From assembly GCA_019309115.1 (NCBI GenBank), contig JAFDGW010000015.1:1-64000 (forward strand): a stretch of DNA of 64,000 nt, in the 5' to 3' direction. Below are positions 38,660-46,070 of this stretch, one piece after another. The position numbers and the translations under genes were made by a program. Position 1 is the stretch's first letter, and each line of letters opens with the position of its first letter. This stretch comes from Deltaproteobacteria bacterium (GTDB lineage Bacteria > Desulfobacterota > Syntrophobacteria > Syntrophobacterales > Thermodesulforhabdaceae). The notes under the pieces are model-generated. The model saw nothing but the letters and a program-made list of their open reading frames with translations. It searched no databases and was not told the DNA's origin.

Positions 38660-39217
38660 ATGGAGGACGGTTTAAAGATAGGCGAGAAGCTGCGGCGTCT
38701 GCGCATGGAGAATGGGTTGACTCAAGAAGAGTTGGCAAACCGGGCTTATCTCACGAAGGGATTTATATCCCAACTCGAACGTGATCTCACTTCTCCGTCT
38801 ATTTCGACCCTGAAGTCTATTCTCGATGTGCTGGGCGTAAATCTTGCCGATTTCTTTCGGGACGTTCAGGATACTTCGGTGGTGCGTTACGAAAAGCAAC
38901 GTGTACTCAGTTCAGCTTCAACGCAGGAGTGTCAGGTTTATTACCTTTTGCCCAGAGCAACAGGTCGGTTGATGGACCCGGTTTTGCTCCGGCTAAGTCA
39001 GGGTGCAAAAACGCCGAACGAAGATTCGCATGCTGGTGAGGAGTTCGGATTTGTGTTGAAGGGCAGGATAAGGCTATGGCTTGACAACCAAAGTTTTCGC
39101 TTGAAGAGTGGGGATTGCTTTTATTTTAAGAGCTCGGTGAGGCACAGGATCGAAAACATAGGAAAAAGCGATGCAGAAGTCCTGTGGATTGCTAGCCCAA
39201 CGCGTTTTGAATGGTAA
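38660..39217 (+). CDS. XRE-family regulator with cupin domain
   Basis: 185 residues. A Cro/CI helix-turn-helix domain is at about residues 9-65 (LRRLRMENGLTQEELANRAYLTKGFISQLERD, read in two blocks), and a cupin domain at about 105-180 with HAGEEFGFVLKGRIRLW. This is the layout of PuuR-type regulators that sense polyamines or amino acids. The next two genes are polyamine enzymes (speD, speB), so it probably controls them. A perfect -35 and a repeated motif lie upstream. Confidence 0.88.
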   Translation: MEDGLKIGEKLRRLRMENGLTQEELANRAYLTKGFISQLERDLTSPSISTLKSILDVLGVNLADFFRDVQDTSVVRYEKQRVLSSASTQECQVYYLLPRATGRLMDPVLLRLSQGAKTPNEDSHAGEEFGFVLKGRIRLWLDNQSFRLKSGDCFYFKSSVRHRIENIGKSDAEVLWIASPTRFEW

Positions 39218-39346
39218 TTGCTGTTAATGCTCGAGTATGCAGGTAAGAGCATGGGCGTTGGAGTAGAGCAGATCGGTTTTGATGGATATGTGGTCGCTCC
39301 TTTTAAAATTGTAGGGACTAGAGTTTGAGAGGGGGAGGTAGTCGAG

Positions 39347-39793
39347 ATGGGCATGAGGAAACCTGAATTTGGTTTTGGCGTGCACTTGATGCTTGATGGT
39401 TATGGGTGCGACCGAGCTGTCTTGGAAGACATTCAGGCCATATATGATTTTCTCGACCGGTATCCCGACGAAATGGAAATGACCAAGATCATGCCCCCTT
39501 ATGTTTTCAGATACATTGGGTCGGTACCTGAAGACTGGGGAATTTCCGGTTTTGTGCTGATTGCGGAAAGTCATATTAGCATTCACACATTTCCGGAAAA
39601 ACAGTATGTCAGCGTGGATATGTTTTCCTGTAAGCCCTTTGATACGGGAAAAGCTGTGGAGGCGTTGAAAGAATTCTTTTCCATTAAGAAATGTGAAATT
39701 CACGTCCTGGACCGAGGGCAGGAATTTCCGAACAATGTGAAAGAATCGGCTCAGATTGTTCGGATGGACAGGATTTTGAAAACAAGGAGTTGA
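39347..39793 (+). CDS. speD: S-adenosylmethionine decarboxylase proenzyme
   Basis: 148 residues, class 1B length. The self-cleavage site is E74-S75 in [12 protein letters not shown]; Ser75 becomes the pyruvoyl group. The His in HISIHT and the Cys in FSCKPF are the other conserved catalytic residues. The enzyme supplies decarboxylated SAM for aminopropyl transfer. A GAGGGGGAGG lies before the ATG. No speE follows immediately; speB follows after 12 bp. Confidence 0.95.
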   Translation: MGMRKPEFGFGVHLMLDGYGCDRAVLEDIQAIYDFLDRYPDEMEMTKIMPPYVFRYIGSVPEDWGISGFVLIAESHISIHTFPEKQYVSVDMFSCKPFDTGKAVEALKEFFSIKKCEIHVLDRGQEFPNNVKESAQIVRMDRILKTRS

Positions 39794-39805
39794 GTTACGG
39801 GAAGC

Positions 39806-40735
39806 ATGGCAGTAGTAAATGATCAGTTGGAGGGGATTCCGCTGGATTGGGGGTCCCCTTACTCGTTTTATGGATTAAAGAACGACCCTGAGTCTTGGGA
39901 AAAGGCAAGAGCCGTCATTATCCCGGTGCCTTATGATGGAACTACTACGTATGTTTCGGGAACTAGGGAGGGACCGAGGGCGGTCATACTTGCATCCAGA
40001 GAACTTGAGCCGTACGATGAGGAAACGGGCACTGAACCCTGGAAGTTTGGAATTTTTACCTTAGAGGAATTGCCAGTTGTTGTTTCCTCACCTGAGGAGA
40101 TGGTTGCTCTCGTAAAAGACGTGAGCCTCAGAGTAATTCAGTCTGGTAAGATCCCGGTTCTGCTCGGCGGTGAACATCTTATGAGCCTTGGGGTTATCCA
40201 GGCAATTGGGTCGGGATACGGAAAGGAGGAAGTAACAATCCTTCACTTTGATGCTCATGCGGATCTGCGCGATGAATACCAGTCGAGCCGTTATAGTAAC
40301 GCCTGCGTAATGCGAAGAGCACTTGAGTTTTTCCCCGTCGTATCCATAGGTGTAAGATCGCTGACCAGGGAAGAACACGAATTTGCCATTGGAAACAGCG
40401 ATGTAAACATTTTTTTTGCTCAAAATATATGGGAAAGCCCAAAAATTCTGGATGAAGCTATAAAATTACTCAATCCGCACGTATATGTAACTATTGACCT
40501 GGACGTGCTCGATCCTTCAATCATGCCTGCCGTAGGTACCCCTGAGCCCGGAGGGATAACCTGGTATCAATTGCTTAAAATCCTCCGTCACACTAGTGAA
40601 ACCAGAAAAATCATCGGCTTCGACGTAATGGAACTCCGCCCCATTCCCGGGAACGTTGCCCCCGATTTCACCGCTGCCCGTTTGATTTACAAGATGCTCG
40701 CCTACGTTTTTTCTTCTCCCTTTTACGGCGAATAA
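39806..40735 (+). CDS. speB: Agmatinase-family ureohydrolase
   Basis: 309 residues. The two-manganese site motifs GGEH, DAHADL and DLDVLDPS are all present, as is the MELRP end segment. Agmatinase hydrolyses agmatine to putrescine and urea. With speD directly before it, it could instead act on N1-aminopropylagmatine as in thermophiles; sequence alone does not decide. The 3' end overlaps the convergent ABM-family gene by 13 bp. Confidence 0.9.
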   Translation: MAVVNDQLEGIPLDWGSPYSFYGLKNDPESWEKARAVIIPVPYDGTTTYVSGTREGPRAVILASRELEPYDEETGTEPWKFGIFTLEELPVVVSSPEEMVALVKDVSLRVIQSGKIPVLLGGEHLMSLGVIQAIGSGYGKEEVTILHFDAHADLRDEYQSSRYSNACVMRRALEFFPVVSIGVRSLTREEHEFAIGNSDVNIFFAQNIWESPKILDEAIKLLNPHVYVTIDLDVLDPSIMPAVGTPEPGGITWYQLLKILRHTSETRKIIGFDVMELRPIPGNVAPDFTAARLIYKMLAYVFSSPFYGE

Positions 40736-41013
40736 AGGTAAATGCTGGTTTTAGACGGGGATTTCAAGTACGGAGCAATCTCTGCTTCGATCGCCTTGCG
40801 TTCTTCGCTCTTTTCCCATTCTTTCCATTCCTCTACGCTGTTCCATGTACTTACGACCAAATACCTGTGAGGATCATCGTAGGAACGAAGGGTCTCGCCG
40901 GAAATATACCCGGGTGCCATCATTGCCCTAGACCTTAGTTTTATTAAGGCATTGTGAATATCCAATTCCCGACCCGGTTCTATTTCCCGTTCTATAAAAA
41001 CCTTTATTGCCAT
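40723..41013 (-). CDS. Antibiotic biosynthesis monooxygenase (ABM) family protein
   Basis: 96 residues from the ATG that begins MAIKVFIEREI; on the minus strand a GAGGAG lies just upstream of it. The ferredoxin-like ABM fold is suggested by YLVVSTWNSVEEWKEWEKSEER, a region typical of small heme- or quinol-related ABM proteins. A further 6 residues upstream are open but less likely. Its function is not known; members range from heme oxygenases to quinol monooxygenases. It converges with speB. Confidence 0.75.
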   Translation of the reverse strand: MAIKVFIEREIEPGRELDIHNALIKLRSRAMMAPGYISGETLRSYDDPHRYLVVSTWNSVEEWKEWEKSEERKAIEAEIAPYLKSPSKTSIYLYSP

Positions 41014-41144
41014 GGTAGTCTCCTCGTCCAATGCGTTTAAAAGATTTTGGCTTGACTAAGTTCACTTATTTTATTCTATCAAAGGTTCCGAAAAAAGCAT
41101 CTGGAAATGAGTATTTCTAATGATTATCAGAGGATTTTCCCAAG

Positions 41145-41912
41145 ATGGATAATTTGGACAACGCTATATTGAGGCATGTTAGGTTTTATTACGAGCGGAT
41201 TTATCGCGAACGGCAGATCCCTTCAGTGAAAGTTCCGGCCGGTGTGGAATTTGCCGTTTCCTTGGGATATCCGGAAGGGTTTGTTTATAAAGTTTCAAAA
41301 GCAGACATTAACTGGGAAAAGGTTTTTCCTTGTGGGTGTCCTTTGAAAGACATTTCCCTTTCCGACGGTGTGCTGATTTTGAATGTCGGATCGGGAATAG
41401 GACTGGATGCCTTTTTTGCAGAGTGGAAAGCAGGATTACAGGGTCAATGTCCTGTCACAATTAATGTAGATGTTGTTCCGGAAGTGCTAATAGAAGGCAA
41501 TCAACTGGCTGAGCGGCTGAATGCTACCGGTATTTTCTGGGTTTGTGCCAATGGCGCAAAACTACCTTTCCAGGACAACGTCTTTGACCTCATTTTGATG
41601 AATGGTGTTTTCAATATATTTCCGAACAAAAACACCATCCTGAGGGAAGTGTACCGCGTTTTAAAAAATGACGGTATATTATGCCTTGCAGATCTTTTTG
41701 TATCAAAGAGCCTGCCTCCGTATTTTTTGAAGGAAATGGACGCCTGGGCTTGGTGTATGAGTGGTGCCATGACACCAGATAGTGTCATGAATACGTTCAA
41801 AAATTGCGGTTTCCAAGACACCAGATTTTCCCATCTTGTGTGGTTGGACAAAGAAAAACTTTTCGCAAGGGGAGTGGTTTACTCGCGAAAATCAGATTCT
41901 TCCACCATCTGA
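41145..41912 (+). CDS. Class I SAM-dependent methyltransferase
   Basis: 255 residues. The SAM-binding motif VLILNVGSGIGLDAFFA is at about residues 83-99 and the acidic motif NVDVVP follows at 109-114; the LILMNGVFNIFPNKNTILREVYRVLKNDG region is typical of class I enzymes. There is CGCPLKD near residue 63, faintly like arsenite methyltransferases, but the substrate is not recognised. The 3' end overlaps the convergent ferredoxin gene by 34 bp, and the gene has no partner on the same strand. Confidence 0.82.
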   Translation: MDNLDNAILRHVRFYYERIYRERQIPSVKVPAGVEFAVSLGYPEGFVYKVSKADINWEKVFPCGCPLKDISLSDGVLILNVGSGIGLDAFFAEWKAGLQGQCPVTINVDVVPEVLIEGNQLAERLNATGIFWVCANGAKLPFQDNVFDLILMNGVFNIFPNKNTILREVYRVLKNDGILCLADLFVSKSLPPYFLKEMDAWAWCMSGAMTPDSVMNTFKNCGFQDTRFSHLVWLDKEKLFARGVVYSRKSDSSTI

Positions 41913-42181
41913 ATCGCTTTAGTGGGACATTCTTCTGCACAAATGCCACAACCCTTGCAGTAGTCGTAATCTATGGTCACCGGAATGGAACGCTTTACCA
42001 CTCCTTCGGGGCAGTAGAGCCAGCAGAGGAAACAAGAAGGCCGTTTGTTCTTGCTGGGTGTGCATCGCTCGTAATCTATAACCGGTCTATAGCTCCTCCA
42101 GCCACCGGTTTTTCCAGCTTCACCTATGCAAAGTTTTGAATGAGCGAAGGTAAAATGATCCTTTGCCAGGTTTTCCTTCAT
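41879..42181 (-). CDS. porD: Ferredoxin-type subunit (PorD) of a 2-oxoacid:ferredoxin oxidoreductase
   Basis: 100 residues from the ATG at 42181, which has AAGGTGG just upstream; a GTG at 42190 is an alternative. Two 4Fe-4S motifs: the second is CKGCGICAEECP, the first has an enlarged loop, C-x8-C-x2-C-x4-CP (CTPSKNKRPSCFLC), a variant also seen in other PorD proteins. PorD passes electrons from pyruvate-ferredoxin oxidoreductase to external ferredoxin. It follows porG by a short gap on the minus strand. The alpha and beta genes are not beside it. Confidence 0.88.
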   Translation of the reverse strand: MKENLAKDHFTFAHSKLCIGEAGKTGGWRSYRPVIDYERCTPSKNKRPSCFLCWLYCPEGVVKRSIPVTIDYDYCKGCGICAEECPTKAIQMVEESDFRE

Positions 42182-42203
42182 TTCCGCCACCTTTCACGTC
42201 CTC

Positions 42204-42797
42204 TTATGCGCATTTAATTGTGCATGTTCTCAGTATTTGTGTGGATTCAAAAGCCAGTTTGGCTCCTATCACGTTTTTTTCCGCCGCTTCGCCACGAAAA
42301 TGCTTTCTAAGGGCTTTTTCAATACTGTCCATAGAAATGAGCCCCGTTGCTTTTGCAAAACCACCGAGTATGGTGGTGTTGAAAAGCACATTTCCTGCAA
42401 CTGTAAGATCGGCCTTTATTGCGCAGTGGAAAGCATCAGATGTTGCAACATTGAATCTGTCGGCAATTTCGTATTCATTTGGAGCTTTTGTTGAATTGAT
42501 AAGGACAAGTCCGTCCGTTTTCAGGCCGCTGGTTACGTCAACTATCGAAAGAAGGGACTCATCAAGAACAACCACTATGTCCGGTTCGTTGACGAGCGAA
42601 AACGTCTTAATAGGTCTGGGACCGAAGCGATTGGTTGCAATGACCGGGGCACCTCGTCTTTCTGCCCCGAAAAATGGCGCAGCCGTAACCCCTTTGTAAC
42701 CTTCAATGTACGCTGCTTCTGCAAGTATCATAGCGGCAGTTACCGCTCCCTGACCTCCTCTACCGTGCCACCTTACTTCAACCCGATCTCTTTTCAT
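42204..42797 (-). CDS. porG: Gamma subunit (PorG) of a 2-oxoacid:ferredoxin oxidoreductase
   Basis: 197 residues. The motif WHGRGGQGAVTAA at residues 10-22 and the AAPFFGAERRGAPV segment are diagnostic for the gamma subunit of pyruvate/2-oxoacid ferredoxin oxidoreductases. Gamma holds part of the coenzyme A site. Which oxoacid is used cannot be told from this subunit. It sits between an unknown protein gene and porD; porA and porB would normally follow but here the next gene is convergent. Confidence 0.9.
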   Translation of the reverse strand: MKRDRVEVRWHGRGGQGAVTAAMILAEAAYIEGYKGVTAAPFFGAERRGAPVIATNRFGPRPIKTFSLVNEPDIVVVLDESLLSIVDVTSGLKTDGLVLINSTKAPNEYEIADRFNVATSDAFHCAIKADLTVAGNVLFNTTILGGFAKATGLISMDSIEKALRKHFRGEAAEKNVIGAKLAFESTQILRTCTIKCA

Positions 42798-42816
42798 TTC
42801 ACCGTCCTGATCTTGC

Positions 42817-43215
42817 TTATTTTAGTTCGAGATGCACATGTTCAATGTCCGGTTTCAGGAAAAACCGACTCTCGTCAACCTTTTTCTTCAAAGAGTGGGT
42901 CGTAAATATCACTTTTTGGGACGCATCGAAAGAGCTAAGGCTTCTTACCGCATAAAGGGTAACTAGCTCGTCGATGCAGAAAGCCCATTCTATTTTTTTG
43001 TCATCTTCACGATTTAACACTGCAACATCCACAGGCCTGTCAGAAATGCGAGGTGGATAGAAATCGGCAATAACTGGCCACCCCTCAGCTGACCACACCG
43101 CAAACAGCCGACATTGAAGCGTTCTCCTGATTGTGGCCGAATTGCGGAAATGTTTCGGTATTTTCGCCCATGCCTGCAGCAATTCCGATGCAACCCGGTC
43201 TAGATCTAGCGCCAT
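42817..43215 (-). CDS. Hypothetical protein
   Basis: 132 residues, not recognised. It has no signal peptide, no transmembrane segment and no obvious metal motif; the middle region (RPVDVAVLNREDDKKIEWAF) is charged and the end (ESRFFLKPDIEHVHLELK) is typical of a small soluble alpha/beta protein. Its ATG lies one base after the stop of the DUF89 gene, with a GGAGG in front, so it is very likely real and co-transcribed with DUF89, porG and porD. Confidence 0.6.
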   Translation of the reverse strand: MALDLDRVASELLQAWAKIPKHFRNSATIRRTLQCRLFAVWSAEGWPVIADFYPPRISDRPVDVAVLNREDDKKIEWAFCIDELVTLYAVRSLSSFDASQKVIFTTHSLKKKVDESRFFLKPDIEHVHLELK

Positions 43216-43216
43216 T

Positions 43217-44101
43217 TTAGAAACCTCCGCCTTTTACAAAACAGGCAACTCCGCTGTTCAACGGCACGCCTATCGTTTCAGCAACGGGCCTGCATTTTGC
43301 CTGAAAAAGCAAGAATACCCTTTCGTCTCCGGAGTTACCCAGCGTTTCAAAGTGCCCCATACCTTTACCAATAATGATATCTGCCTTCCCGTAGAGCTCT
43401 CGAAAATAACCCGAACATCGGTCAAGCTCAAGCCCAACCATAGCTGCTCCAGTGCTTACCACTTGAATCCCGTTCCATTCGATACACAGCCGGGAAACAT
43501 CATCCCAGCTCAAATCATTCTGAATTGGAGCGCCCTTTACCCCGTAGAAAACCTCATGACCTTGTGAAGCAAGTACCCGAAGTAACGGCAGGTCGAAGAA
43601 AACCTCCCCTGCATTGTCACACAACACAAGAACCTTTTTCGAAGCTCCACGAAGTTTCTGAATTAATTGCTCCCTTTCATCTCTTGCTACCGTAAGCCCC
43701 TCGTTCAGGTACTCTTCCAGCTTTTCGGGATTTCTAAAAAAGTCAATACTGTTGCCTATCAGGCTGTATTTTACGTAGTCCTTAAACGTCCACTCTTTTC
43801 CAGGCGGGTATTTTGCTGCCAACTCCTCGGCGGTTAGAATTTCCCTTTCCTTCATTTTCCTGAAGGGGTCAGGATTTTCGCAGATCGTCTTAATAACCGG
43901 ATGAAAACGATTGGCTATGTGTGCCGGGTTAATCCCCGGCATGCTTTTTAACTTTTCCAGTATCTGATTTGCCGACTTGACGGCTTTTTCTCTTATGGCC
44001 TCATCGGAAGTTGCTTGCTCGGCCGTAAGTTTTATTAGCCTTTGCAAACATTTCTCGCAATCAGGCAAAATCCCTGTCCCAAAGAGTTTTCTTGCTTGCA
44101 A
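43217..44101 (-). CDS. DUF89/ARMT1-like phosphatase family protein
   Basis: 294 residues from the TTG at 44101, chosen because GGGAGGAAAAG lies directly before it; a farther TTG at 44146 is possible. The family core is LCDNAGEVFFDLPLL (about residues 180-194), with the Asp-Asn pair that binds metal, then GKADIIIGKGMGHFE. The N-terminal part has a Cys pair (LPDCEKC). DUF89 proteins act as metal-dependent phosphatases on damaged metabolites or cofactors; the substrate here is unknown. It heads a four-gene minus-strand operon. Confidence 0.85.
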   Translation of the reverse strand: MQARKLFGTGILPDCEKCLQRLIKLTAEQATSDEAIREKAVKSANQILEKLKSMPGINPAHIANRFHPVIKTICENPDPFRKMKEREILTAEELAAKYPPGKEWTFKDYVKYSLIGNSIDFFRNPEKLEEYLNEGLTVARDEREQLIQKLRGASKKVLVLCDNAGEVFFDLPLLRVLASQGHEVFYGVKGAPIQNDLSWDDVSRLCIEWNGIQVVSTGAAMVGLELDRCSGYFRELYGKADIIIGKGMGHFETLGNSGDERVFLLFQAKCRPVAETIGVPLNSGVACFVKGGGF

Positions 44102-44168
44102 CTTTTCCTCCCTGTTGATAATGGAAGCTTCCGATGTAAAATGCAATTGAATAGGGCAATGGAATACA

Positions 44169-44984
44169 ATGAAATTTCCGATAAATCTTTGCCAGCCCGA
44201 TGGTCGGAAATCCTGTGGCGCCTGTTGCGGTATTTATAATTTCAAAAACAATTCCAAAAGCCATCTTTCACATCGCCTCTGCCGCAACACGCGTTCGCTT
44301 CAAAGTCGATCTTCTTCCTTCGAATCCGTCGTTCTTTTTCATTCTGCAAAGTATCGTGCAGAAGATAACGGTCAGGCAAAACTATTTCAAACTATTTTTA
44401 ATTGCGAATATGTAGGTTTTCTTGATGAAAATCGTTTAAGAGTTGGATGTTTACTGCATCCATCGCTTCATCGCGGACGGGACTATCGGGATTTTTCTTT
44501 TTACGGGGCTGAACTATGTGCCGGACACTTTTGTCTTTCTTACTATTACCTGACCGCTGAGGAACAACGGCTGGTTATCGATACGGTTCACGACTGGTAT
44601 CTGTACGGGCTTACGATAACCGATATAGATCTGGTCAAGGGTGTGTTCAGGGTACTGTCCGACAGGGTAGGGGAAGCGATCGATCCTGAGAAAGTCGGTT
44701 CAAGGGAAGTTCTGGCTTCCATAGTGAGAACCTTTTTTAAGTTGAAGCTGGACTGGCCTTATCGGCCTAACGATGGAAACCGTTTCGGCAAATACGTGTT
44801 TCGAGGAGACGAATACAGGCAGGTTTCCGTTCCCTATGAGAAATTTGGTCTGAAGCGATCTTTCTTCGACAGCATTTTTGTTGCGTATGGTTCGGAGTTT
44901 TCTTCTTCGGATGAGATTATGAAAGCTGAAAGGAAGATGGAAGAACTGGTGGAAGCTTTTGCAAGAAAGTATCGGCAAGTTTAA
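44169..44984 (+). CDS. YkgJ-like Cys-cluster protein
   Basis: 271 residues. The N-terminal motif C8-...-C16-G-A-C19-C20-G and later single Cys in NCEYVGF, VGCLLHP and GAELCAGHFC are typical of the YkgJ/PF03692 family, proposed to bind zinc or iron-sulfur. The rest is helical and unassigned. It is divergent from the DUF89 gene, only 67 bp apart, and no strong ribosome-binding site precedes the ATG. A LysR-type regulator follows after 21 bp. Confidence 0.6.
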   Translation: MKFPINLCQPDGRKSCGACCGIYNFKNNSKSHLSHRLCRNTRSLQSRSSSFESVVLFHSAKYRAEDNGQAKLFQTIFNCEYVGFLDENRLRVGCLLHPSLHRGRDYRDFSFYGAELCAGHFCLSYYYLTAEEQRLVIDTVHDWYLYGLTITDIDLVKGVFRVLSDRVGEAIDPEKVGSREVLASIVRTFFKLKLDWPYRPNDGNRFGKYVFRGDEYRQVSVPYEKFGLKRSFFDSIFVAYGSEFSSSDEIMKAERKMEELVEAFARKYRQV

Positions 44985-45005
44985 TCAATAAAAGAGGGTG
45001 CGGTG

Positions 45006-45929
45006 ATGGACCTTCATCGCCTCGAAATTTTCTGCAAGGTCGTGGATCTTAAGAGCTTTACCCGAGCTGCCGAGGCTATGTTGTTGTCTCAGCCGACGGT
45101 TAGCGAACACATAAAGCACCTTGAAGAGGTTGTTGGTGGCACTTTGCTTGACCGGCTTGGACGTGACGTGGTTCCAACCCCTCTTGGTCGCATGCTTTAC
45201 AAATACGCCAGACAGATGCTTCGCCTTCGCGACCGTACCTTGGAAGCGTTGCGTGAATTTCAGGGAACAGTGTCTGGACTTCTGGTAATGGGAGCCAGCA
45301 CCATTCCTGCTACTTACATATTGCCAAGAATAATAGGGGACTTTCGAAAGCAGTATCCTGATGTCTGCGTAAGCTTGAAAACGGCAGGTTCAAGGCTCAT
45401 TGTTGACATGGTGTTGAATGGAGATTTGGAACTTGGGTTTACCGGTGCCAGATGGAACGAGAAGAAACTTGAATGGATGGAATTATGTCGTGATGAACTT
45501 ATTTTAGCAGCTCCTCCTGGCATGATAAATTCCACTTCCGACGAGGTGCCACCAGATGTTCTCTGCGACATTCCCATGATTGTGCGCGAAAGTGGTTCCG
45601 GCACGAGAAAGGTCATGGAAGATGTGTTGACAAAACATGGCCTTTCTCCATCTAAACTTAACGTGGTTGCTCAGCTGGGAAGCACAGAAGCTGTCAAGCA
45701 GGGGATAATTGCCGGCATCGGGGCATCTTTTGTGTCACGTTTAGCTGTAAGGGATGAAACCAGAGCGGGGCGAATGGCTGTTTTTAGGATAAAAGACGTA
45801 AGGATTTTTCGTTCTTTCTATGTGGTTAGAATTGCCAGAAAGCAGCTTTCACCAGCCGGCAGGGCTTTTATAAGCATGTTCGAAGCCAGGAGTGGAGTGG
45901 ATTTTAGAAGGAGCAGTAAGTGGCGATGA
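45006..45929 (+). CDS. LysR-family transcriptional regulator, possibly the selenium-associated type
   Basis: 307 residues from the ATG at 45006 (GTG at 45003 is an alternative). The N-terminal winged helix-turn-helix (residues 1-60: LEIFCKVVDLKSFTRAAEAM, then SQPTVSEHIKHLEE) is followed by a substrate-binding domain. The pattern GASTIPATYILPRIIGDFRKQYP is close to LysR regulators that I associate with selenium-using Desulfobacterota; I cannot confirm this by search. Given a selenoprotein candidate 8 kb downstream, the link is attractive but unproven. Confidence 0.82.
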   Translation: MDLHRLEIFCKVVDLKSFTRAAEAMLLSQPTVSEHIKHLEEVVGGTLLDRLGRDVVPTPLGRMLYKYARQMLRLRDRTLEALREFQGTVSGLLVMGASTIPATYILPRIIGDFRKQYPDVCVSLKTAGSRLIVDMVLNGDLELGFTGARWNEKKLEWMELCRDELILAAPPGMINSTSDEVPPDVLCDIPMIVRESGSGTRKVMEDVLTKHGLSPSKLNVVAQLGSTEAVKQGIIAGIGASFVSRLAVRDETRAGRMAVFRIKDVRIFRSFYVVRIARKQLSPAGRAFISMFEARSGVDFRRSSKWR

Positions 45930-45996
45930 TCTGTTACGGTAGTGTTTTTGCTGCCCGATGGGGGGAATTCGTGCGTTAGAAAGTACTTTTAAGGTA

Positions 45997-46025
45997 TTGG
46001 CAATTGTAAAGTGGTGCGGATGATA
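45997..46025 (+). promoter_or_regulatory. Possible promoter upstream of resB
   Basis: TTGGCA (45997-46002) and ATGATA (46020-46025) are spaced 17 bp, in the 141-bp gap between the LysR gene and resB. Both hexamers are two mismatches or so from consensus. A GGAGG for resB lies closer to its ATG. Confidence 0.3.
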
Positions 46026-46070
46026 CCATTCAGATCGTTTTTCAAACAGGCCCGGAGGTAAATTTGTTTC

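Noticed and set aside
39227-39328. A 33-codon open frame (MLEYAGKSMG...) directly upstream of speD, possible leader peptide.
   Set aside because: It has no ribosome-binding site, no runs of informative codons and no recognisable family; it is most likely chance. Leader peptides for bacterial speD are not established.
41107-41131. A Fur-box-like AT-rich stretch (TCTAATGATTATCA) before the methyltransferase gene.
   Set aside because: It matches the Fur consensus only partly and nothing in the downstream gene points to iron control.
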